From positions 744,001-808,000 of the forward strand of contig OY723287.1 of the NCBI GenBank assembly GCA_963210315.1: a stretch of DNA of 64,000 nucleotides, given 5' to 3'. This DNA is from Rhynchopus euleeides (Eukaryota; Euglenozoa; Diplonemea; Diplonemida; Diplonemidae). Below, one piece after another: positions 53,970-63,300 of the stretch (the stretch's first letter is position 1; every line of letters starts with the position of its first letter). The notes below the pieces were generated by a model that saw nothing but the letters and a program-made list of their open reading frames with translations, was not told where the DNA came from and did no database searches. Position numbers and translations under genes: made by a program.

Positions 53970-55116
53970 GGGGGGTCAAATGCCACCCTTTTACGTGGAC
54001 AAACACGATTTTTCAAAAAACCGGCGCAGAGGCCCCAAAGCCCCCGTAAACCCTCCAAACCCCCCCAGATCGGTCCGGAAACCCATCGAACCCCACTTTT
54101 CCACCATTCCGGGCACCTCAGGTGCCCGAATTGGGGTGCCTAAATTTTGTGCCACCGTTTGGTACCGGACAGTGCCACTGTGTGGGAGGTTGGAAAAGAA
54201 AATGCCCCAACACACCACATCTGAGGGTTGCAATGCATGTTGCTTGCCAACCACGTCATCCGGTGGGTGTCAGGCGCTATGTAGGTGGCATTAGCCAGGT
54301 CTTCGATGTGTTCTGGCTTGTATATGTACCTCCCTGCCACCATGCACCGGGAGGCTGCCTGTAGGTACGGAACAAGTCCAGATGGTCGTGTGATTCCTGT
54401 GCAGCAGTGCTCCACAACCGGGATGTGTTGACAACGACTGTTGCAACACGAGCTGTACATTCCGGGAACACACGAAGTGCGCTGTCGTGGTACCCATTGT
54501 GCCAGAATTGGTACTTGCTGCGGTCTACTTTGCCTGGCCCAAGAGCACTGGTACTGAACAGTGCAATATGCGTGGCGAGGTGAATGCAACGGAAGCGCGC
54601 AAAGTCAATACAGCTCTCGGATGGCGGGTGGTGGTGTCACTAGTGTGTGACGTTCACTCGAGGATACAACGCATCACAATGAATCAGCAACTGTGGACCG
54701 AGTACAATACGCTCTCTGTGGCTGGTGTGGGGGACAAAGGCAGTGCCTGTGCCGCAGGCAGGGAGGTACATATACAAGCCAGAACACATCGAAGACCTGG
54801 CTGATGCCACCTACATAGCGCCTGACACCCACCGGATGACGTGGTTGGCAAGCAACATGCATTGCAACCCTCAGATGTGGTGTGTTGGGGCATTTTCTTT
54901 TCCAACCTCCCACACAGTGGCACTGTCCGGTACCAAACGGTGGCACAAAATTTAGGTACCCCAATTCGGGCACCTGAGGTGCCCGGAATGGTGGAAAAGT
55001 GGGGTTCGATGGGTTTCCGGACCGATCTGGGGGGGTTTGGAGGGTTTACGGGGGCTTTGGGGCCTCTGCGCCGGTTTTTTGAAAAATCGTGTTTGTCACC
55101 CCCATTTGACCCCCCC
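53970..55116. mobile_element. Inverted-repeat element with about 365-base arms and GGGGGGTCAAATG ends
   Basis: The left arm (53970-54338) is repeated as its reverse complement at 54757-55116, nearly identical apart from about 20 bases just inside the ends. The 418-base loop (54339-54756) has no recognisable gene. The small frames inside the arms are mirrored and so not separate genes. It abuts the previous element with no spacer, and its right end runs into poly-C. Confidence 0.85.
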
Positions 55117-55216
55117 TACCCCCCCCCCCCCCCCCCCTCTCTCTCTCTCACCTATACAAAAAGGAAAAAAAATATTACAAGGTGCTGGGAGGTATTGCTG
55201 TTCGTGTTGTGCATGT
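55117..55216. other. Poly-C and TC microsatellite spacer
   Basis: A long C run (about 55118-55136), then a TCTCTCTCTC microsatellite and an A-rich stretch. No gene. Confidence 0.6.
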
Positions 55217-55258
55217 CTCTGTGCTAAGAGCCCGAAGAAGCAAAAGGAGAACCTGCTG
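55217..55258 (+). repeat. Dispersed repeat R, first half of an interrupted copy
   Basis: CTGTGCTAAGAGCCCGAAGA through AACCTGCTG matches 44037-44075. The copy then stops at an inserted element and resumes at 56188. Confidence 0.75.
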
Positions 55259-56187
55259 CTGGTGTTACCGAAATAGGGGCAACTTCGCACGAACGGGGCA
55301 CGAAATATCAGGGTGGGCCCATTTTTTCTCTTTTCCCCCCCTTTTTTTTCTTGGTGGGATTTTTCACGTATTGCCTGTGTTTCTTCATGAGCCACTCGAA
55401 TTTCGCGTGAATTTTGGGCATGTATAGGCCTGGATAGGCCTATACATGCATGTATTGGCCCGTTCTGGCTTGTTTAGGTCGGCTGGAGGACGTTGCAGAA
55501 GTGGCATCTCGCTGAGGGTTTCCCTTTGGTGTTGGGCCACCAGGAGGGGAGGGACCCAATATGAGAGTAAAATAGGTGGGCAGAGCAACCTAGTGGTCGA
55601 GGTTTCCGGGAGCACCGGCGCGCAGCGCTGTGTGATCCATGAATGATCTGCCCGTGGCTGCACAGCTTGTGCAGACGACCCTCTCTCACGGAGGAGGGCT
55701 ACCTCCAGCTGCGGTCTACCGGTTACTGGGGCGGACGACCCCTGGGCGTCAGAGGTTAGGGAGGTCGACAAGGTGGTGATCCCGTTCCTGTGGGAGGGCG
55801 GCGTGGTGCAGTGCACCGAGCTGCCGAGCCCGTGGTCGCGGAAGGAGCTAGCGGCGCTGGTGGGAAGGAGCTAGAGGCGCTGCTCCACGACCTGGGGCCG
55901 GCGACCAGGAGCCAGAGCGACGAGCGCCGCACGTGGTGTTGCAATGGAAGGAGGGAAGCGCCCTCAAGAGTACTGCCTCCTGGTGGTCCACCGACGGGCA
56001 AGCTCAAGCTAATCTAGAGCGTAGTTGTCCATATCCAGCCCGGCATTGAGTGTTCTGGGGTGTGTTCGTTGCCACTGTGTGGCAACGAGCTCCTGGAACG
56101 GGGAAAAAGGGGGCCGAAAAAAACGGGGCCCAAACGGGTTTTTGGCCACGAACAGGGCACGAAATATCAGGGGGTCGATAACACCAG
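55259..56187. mobile_element. 929-base element with CTGGTGTTA ends and 3-base target duplication CTG
   Basis: Ends CTGGTGTTACCGA and (reverse complement of the right) CTGGTGTTATCGA match at 12 of 13 positions. CTG flanks both sides (55256-55258 and 56188-56190). The host sequence is dispersed repeat R, whose copies at 44037 and 51371 show the unoccupied site. A 26-base direct repeat with the word GGGCACGAAATATCAGGG lies near both ends (about 55289 and 56153). The interior is GC-rich with no intact gene, so it is non-autonomous. The superfamily is uncertain. Confidence 0.85.
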
Positions 56188-56254
56188 CTGCGCTAGCCCC
56201 ACCACGCAGCCTCAGTACGATAGGACGCGCGCAGGCACCGGGCCCCCTCTCTAA
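56188..56254 (+). repeat. Dispersed repeat R, second half of an interrupted copy
   Basis: CTGCGCTAGCCCCACCACGC through CGGGCCCCCTCT matches 44073-44137, resuming the copy broken by the 929-base insertion. Confidence 0.75.
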
Positions 56255-57346
56255 AATATTGCGCAAACCCGAGGGAAGGTGCTCGGAGATTTGCCTTTGC
56301 CTTTCACTATCGACAAGCAACCCCCCTCCCCCCCACCCCCCGGTGATCATTCTTGTGCTCTCTTCTACTTCTATTTCACCCCCCCCCCCCCCCACACCTC
56401 CGACCCCCCTGTTCACCACCTCGCCCGCATAAATCAAACCCCTGTAAATATTGCAACTGCCAGTCTATTGACGCCACCCCCAGGGATAGTTTGATGCGTA
56501 TCGGGTTCCAGGAGCGTCCAGAGGCCAATTCCTGCGCTTCTTCGTTTCAGGTTAGGGTGCATGCCGTAGCCCGTTGAGCACCCTTTATATTGTGGCGCCT
56601 TCGGTTGCGTACTTCAGTCACATTTGAAAGAGGGTGTATCGATCGGAAGAGTGCCGACTAATTCCTTTCGCTGATTCTTTCAGTCTGAGAATGAGGGGGG
56701 GTCTGGGTGTGACCGGGACTCGGTTTATCAACTACCCCCCCCCCCCCCTTCACTGTTTGTTCTGCCAACCCCCACGATTCAGCAGGGGTCGGCATCTGTC
56801 ACATGGCCTGGCGCTGTCTCTGTTTAGCACCTCCTCGAATGCTGTGGGAGGTTGCCTGCGAATGTCCCTGCCCCCCCTTGCCCCCCTGCCCCGCTGCAAC
56901 GATGCACCAGGAACCAATGTCCGATGCGTAGTGCCGGGGTTTGCCTCACCTCCGCAGGCAACGTGCGATGCAACCCATGTGACGAGGTCCTGGCACTTGC
57001 TTCAGACACGACGGAGGGCGCCCACAGCCCCCCCACCCACCCCCACCCCCACCCCCTGAGCCAAAAGACGTTTCTGCATACCAGCACAGCCTAATTGCCC
57101 ACACAGTACAACAATACAACACAGGCCGGAAAAAAATCACTGGATTTCAGACACAACCATATGCATATCGAGTGAAGGGAGATCATCCTTGTGCTTCCTT
57201 CTACTTTTATTTCAATGCCCCACACCCCATGCCTTTGCTTTCGCTCGGCAATCAAACCCCCCTCTGGCCCACCGGACACCTGACCACCACACATGCTGCA
57301 GATACAAACACACGAAAGACACTCCGCACAAAGGGTGGGATACGAG
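56255..57346. other. Intergenic region upstream of the large Hint gene
   Basis: No gene is recognised. It contains CTTCTACTTCTATTTCA then poly-C (about 56363-56395), a related stretch near 57197, a C run near 56735 and C-rich CCCCCACCC repeats near 57030. Similar words occur at 20248, so this is dispersed low-complexity repeat. No promoter element can be assigned with confidence. Confidence 0.5.
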
Positions 57347-60300
57347 ATGCTGCGAACCGCCCTATGCGTGGCGGTGTGCGGTGCACTCCGTGCTGCCGCA
57401 GCACCTGACAGCGATGCGACGCTGTGGCCGCACAGCCTGGGAGCACGCAGTACCCCTGCGTCAGCAGCAGCCTACTGCGGGGCCTTCCTCGTGACGGGGA
57501 CCAGCGCCGCACGCAGGGTGGTGGTGCACAGGCAGACGGACAGCGGGTGGGGGCCTTGCGGCACCCTTGAGGCAGACGAGGCGGGGTTTGGCGCACAGCT
57601 GGCATGCGTCAGCGGGTGTGGCGGTGAGCCGCGCGTCGCAGTGGCGTCGTCGGAGGGGGTGCACCTGTGCCGCGTGTCTGCGGCCTGTGGTGTGTCGCAG
57701 GTTGCGCTGCATGCTTTCGAAGGCACGCCTGTGGCGTTCGCTGCGGGGAACGGCTCGTATGCCGTGGCATATGCTGACGGGCGTGTGGTGCGCACAGAGT
57801 TCGAAGACGTGTGTGAGGGTGCGGCGCACACAGCGCATGCCGCGACACGCAGCAACGCGACACGCATGGCGCAGGCGGGCAGCGGCACCGCAGTGCAGAC
57901 ACCGGAGGGGACGTGGCTGCACACTGGAGTTGCGGAGGCAGAGGCGCTGGCGGGCAGCTGCGACGTGCTGGGTGCTGTGGAGGGCGCGGGGCTGCAGTGC
58001 ACCGCCGACAACACGACGTGGGTGCTCTGCAGGGCAGGCGGGCAGCTGTACGCAACGTCTGCCGAAGAGGATGTGCTGCGCGTGCGTCACTTCGCAGCGG
58101 GGCACGACACGCAGAGCGAGGGATGGTTCGACGCGCACCACCGCACCGCCACGCTGAGCGTGGACCTGCCGGAGGAGGGGACGTTTGCCACACTTGCGCC
58201 CTTCTCGCGCCCAGCACCTGCCGCAGCGTGCAACGCAGCACAGGGCGGGGTGGTGGTGTGGCAGGGGGACGTGCATCTCGCTTTCCTGCCACGGCAGCAC
58301 GGCGGTTGGGGTGAGTACGGTGCGTACAGCAAGTGCACGGCAGCGTGCGGGGAGGGGACGCAGACGCGCGTGAGGACGTGCACCAGCCCCGCTGCGATGT
58401 ACGGCGGGAGCGACTGCGACGGCACGGACCAGCAGACACGCGCATGCACATGGCTGCCCACGCACTGGGAGGTCAACAGCACTGCGGCATGCGACTGCAC
58501 CAAGAAGCAGCAGCGCGAGATCTTCTGCAGGCGGTGTGACGGGCAGAAGCGCAAAGACGCTGAGTGCACAGAAACACCGCCTGCTAGTGTTGTCGCCTGC
58601 ACACCCGAGCTGTACGACTGGAAAGTGACGTCCTTCGCTGGATGCACCGCCACGGCACGCAAGGAGTGCCAAGGCATCGGGCAGGAGACGCGCACCGTGT
58701 GGTGTGCCGACAGGTGCACGGGGCTCAAGCTGTCTGACACCAAGTGCGATCCGCTGCTGCGGCCGGAGCGCACGCAGTTCTGCACAGGCATGTGGCACGA
58801 GTGGGTGTCGACAGGCAAGTGCATTGCCAACGGTGCTGGGTGTGACGGCAAGGAGGAGATGGTGTGCCAGTCCTGCCTTGGGGTGCAGGTCTCTGCCTCC
58901 CTGTGTGCAGGTGTCACAAAGCCACAGAAGGCGTGCCGTGTGAAGATTTACACCGTGAGCTACACCGCCTACGGCATCTGCGACAACACGTGCGGCAAAG
59001 GGTCCATGTGGCGCCAGGCGAAGTGCTACGACAGGTGTGCCACGGGCACGCGCAAATACGTCCCCCTGCCCTACTGTGGGGTGTCAGATGTGGACCTGAC
59101 GCTGAGCCGCGATTGCACTGTGTATGAAGGCGGTAACAAATGGGGCGACTGGGTGTGCAGCGTCACTGCTTGCGGGAAGAAAGGCACGAAGACGCGCGAC
59201 TGCCTGCGCCAGTGCGACTACAAGAAGATGGGAATCAACGACTGCAGCCCACGCGGCGTCAACTCGGCGTCCTGCAGCACACCGGCATGCCCGCCAGATG
59301 ACGACGATGGGTGCTACCCTGTCACAGCTGAGCTGCTGACGCCAGACGGCCCGAAGCAGGCAGGGCAGCTGACCCCCACAGACCGCGTGATGGCCTGCAC
59401 GGCAGGCGGCGCGTGCGGGATGGTGCCGCTGCACGGGGTGCTGCACAGGTCCAGGAGGGGGGCCTTCCTTGCCACGCAGCTGACGCACGCCTCCGGCATC
59501 ATCACGCTGTCGCCCGACCACTTCGTGTACACGCCGGAGGGGCGCCTGCGTGCAGGCGAGGTGGCGGTCGGCGGGGAGGTGCTCGTGCACAGCCCCGAAG
59601 GTGGGGTTGTTCCCTCGCGTGTGCTGCGCACAGAGACTGTCACGACAGAGGCCTTCATCTCGCACATGACGCCGACGATGACCCTCCTGGTGCGGATGGA
59701 GGGGACGTGGACTCTGGTGTCGGAGCACAGCGCCTACGACTTCCCTGCTGAGGTGATGGACTTCGCCTTTGCGCCCTTCCACAGCCTCTTCGCGCTGACA
59801 GGCGACATCGACGGGGAGGGGTGGGCCGAGGGCGCCGACCACCTCCACCTGTGGCCGCGCGGGCTGCTGTGGGTGGTGTCGTGCCTGTCACTGGGTGCCG
59901 CCGACACGCCTGATGGCGTGCAGCTGCGTGCGGGTGAGGGGCTGGGCGTGCTGGGCGTGGTGGTGGTGTACTACATTGTGTGGCCACTGGCACTGCTGTA
60001 CGGCACGATGCACCTCCTGCGTGCTGTGGCAGGCGCCGTCCCCAAGAAGGGCGGCCTCCCGTGGGCCGCCCTGGCCGTGACCTGCCTGCTGCTGCCCTCC
60101 CTCAGCACCGCCTCTGCTGTGCCGCAGGCTGCGCTGCGTACAGACATCGACTACAGGATGCGCATCAAGAGCGAGACCCACGTGAAGCACGAGGCTGCCG
60201 TGGTGACGACCGCCACACGGTGGGCCACCTTCGACCTCTCGGCTGACGGCGGGTGCCACAGCGTGCGGGTGCGCACCCTCTTCGAGTCGGCAGGCGGCGG

Positions 60301-63300
60301 GCTGCCGCAGAGCGTGCCGACAGAGAAGCTGAACGAGTGCCCCCTCCACATGTGTGTGGGTGCTACAGGCGACACATTCCTGCGCGACCCCGGGTGCAAG
60401 TCGCAGGAGCACCTGCAGCTGGTGCTGATGCTGCGCCCCCTGGCGCTGTGGAACACGCACGGGGGGGGCAGGGCGACCGAGGTGATGCACCACAGCGGGG
60501 GGCAGGCCAAGTCGCACCACATCCACGACGTGAAGGCGAAGGTGGACACGGCGGGGCTGCGCGTGCTGGAGGTGTGCACCGACACGCAGACGCACGAGAC
60601 GCAGGGCATGGGGATGGAGAGCACCACGTGCGCCACGCTGTCGCGCGAGCACCACTCAGACGCCACGACTGCGCGCACTGCCTCCGTGCTGGCAGGCAAG
60701 GAGGAGGTGGCGCTGGACGAGCTGCTGTCATCTGCGGACATCAAGGGCAAGGGGCAGATGGACGCTGAGGAGATGGAGCTCGAGACCATCCGAGGGCGCC
60801 TGCGGCACCTGCTGCAGCAGGCGGACGGGCTGCAGGCGGCACACGAGGTGGCCACGCTGGTGCGGCACCGCTGGGAAGAGGTGCACCGCGTGCTGCGGGA
60901 GGACGAGGTGCTGGAGCGCCCCCCTCGCGTTCTGCTGGAGGGCCTTGCCTTCGCTGCGACGGCCGAGGCACTGGAGGTGCTGGAGGAATGTGTTGCGGCG
61001 GGGCGGACGGACCTCAACACAGCGGTGGCTGTGGCGTGGCAGGCTTCACGCGGGCACGACACACGGCGCCCGTCGTTCGCAGGCACAGTGCTGCGCATGG
61101 TGGAGCGCGAGCGCCACACGGGGAGCAGGCTGCAGGAGCCGCACCTTGTGGCGGGCATCATCACGAAGCACTCATCACGCGCTGACCAGGCACGGCACAC
61201 GGAACGCCTGCTGGCTGCCCTGCCACTCCTGGGCAGCGAGGTCGACACCGATGTGCTGCGGAGCCTGCCGGCACACACGGCACGCCACCACACGCTGGCC
61301 TTTGTGACAGAGCGGTGCACGTCTGCCAAGCTGGGCTGCGGGTCGGCGCTGCGCCTGCTCGAGCGGCATGACGACGACGAGGCGATGGCGCTGCTGATGC
61401 AGCACGCAGGGCAGCACCCGCACCCCGATGCACGCGAAGCCGCCCTGTCGCTGCTGAGCAAGCGGCGTGCCTTCGGCTGCCGCGAGGCCGAGATGCTGCA
61501 CGGCAACCTGACGACGCTGCACGTGGGGGAGCAGGAGCTGGTCGGGCTGCTTGCTGCGAAGCAGTGCGGCAGGCTGGGCACCGTGCAGCAGAGCTTCCTG
61601 AGCTTCGACAAGACCTTCGGCATCTACCCGCTGCGCGTCCGCGAGAAGCGCCTCGGCGGCGGCCTGCTGATGGCCGTCGCCCGTGTCGAGTTCGGTGTGT
61701 ACGCGCGCCTGGCTGCCGATATCCTGGGAGGGTTCTTCGAGTTCGACGCGAAGGCTGTTGCGCATGCGTCTGCAGAGGTCAACGTCCTGGGCTTCACCGT
61801 GAAGGTGTTCGAGGGGGACTTCCGCCTCGGGAAGTACTTCAGCATGTCGTACCCGGCGCTGGGCGACCTGTTCCCGTCGCTGGGTGAGGGGCGCCAGGCC
61901 GCCGTGCTGGAGGCGGGCACAGACGGGCGCACCGCCGTGGTGCAGGAGGACTACGGGATGTGCACGAAGGGGGGGCTGCGGGGGAAGTGCCTCACGAAGT
62001 CGAAGTGCACTGGCACCCAGGTGACGCCTGGGCTGTGCGCCGGACCTGCCGACGTGCAGTGCTGCACATACGGCACATGCACCAGCGGCGGCACGGCTGG
62101 CAAGTGCATCCCGACGTCGGAGTGTGGAGGCAAGACTGCGAGCGGGCTGTGCCCAGGCCCATCGGATGTGAAGTGCTGCACGGGGAAGGTCACCGCCTCC
62201 GTGTCCTCCACAGCACCGAAGCCTGCAGACACCAAAGAGCTGTGCACGCTGCTGAAGGCACGCGGGTTTGTGATCGACAGCAGCTGCAGCGGGATCTCAA
62301 AGAATGACAAGGACCTTGTGCAGGCCATCAAGCTGTTCAAGACCGTGGCGCACAACAACAAGCAGTTTGTGAAGGACCAGAACACCCAGCTCAGCACTGC
62401 GCTCATCAAGAAGCTGCGGGAGGACAAGGTGATGTGGCAGCACTACGTGAAGGCCGACTGCGTTGCCCTCAAGAAGAACACCCCAGAGCCGTACCTCCGC
62501 CCTGCTACCCAGCAGGTCCTCGACTCCCTTGCACCCGGCTACTGCAAGTTCTGGCGCCGTGCGCTCGGCGCCTCAGCGTACCCCACCGTCACCGCCCTGT
62601 CGCCACCCAAGGGCGGGGCGTACCCCTCGATCGAGAAGCCCATCCACCCCAGCACCCACCGCAGCGGGGCAGAGGTGGACTTCGGCAACATCCCGAACAA
62701 CTGGGAGGGCGACGGGACGTCGTTCCCTGCAGCTGATGCTGCGCTGTTCCACGCAGAGGCGATGTTCCGCCTCACCCGGCACAAGCGTGTGACCTCTGTG
62801 GGGTTCGGCCCCTGGAAGTACGTCTGCGTCATGGTGAATATCCTGAACGGCGCCTCCGGGCTCGACCACACCAAGGGGACGAGCAATGAGAATGTCAACC
62901 CCTACGCCGCGAACACCACCCTGAAGGCTGTGGCGACGCAGCTCGACGAATTCTTCACCAAGAGCACCTACGCCGCTGCACGCACGAAGGCCCACACGCT
63001 GTCTGTTGCCGCCTGCAAGAAGATCAAATCCGTGTCGGCCTACAACACGTGGCAGAGGAAAAACTCCTACTCGGGGCACTGGTCCAAGCAGGTGAAGTAC
63101 CTCGTCAGCCACACCGACCACTACCACATGAAGCTGAACAGGTGGGCCCTCGCCTACGGTGTGACCACGGTTGCCTATGAGAGCATGAACCGCTTGCACA
63201 TCGAGTGGGCTGGCGAGGTCTACCGCGACGGCCCTGCTGTGGCTGCGGGGCGCGAGGCTGCGACCCTCGGGGATTCCCCGCTGGAGACGTCGGGGGCGAT

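Noticed and set aside
54122-54955. Mirrored small frames in the arms of the 53970 element
   Set aside because: The same peptide appears on opposite strands because the arms are inverted copies. No domain is recognisable.
57461-58798. 445-residue minus-strand frame
   Set aside because: It lies antisense to the large Hint-containing gene, whose frame shows a signal peptide and domains. It is a GC-rich shadow.
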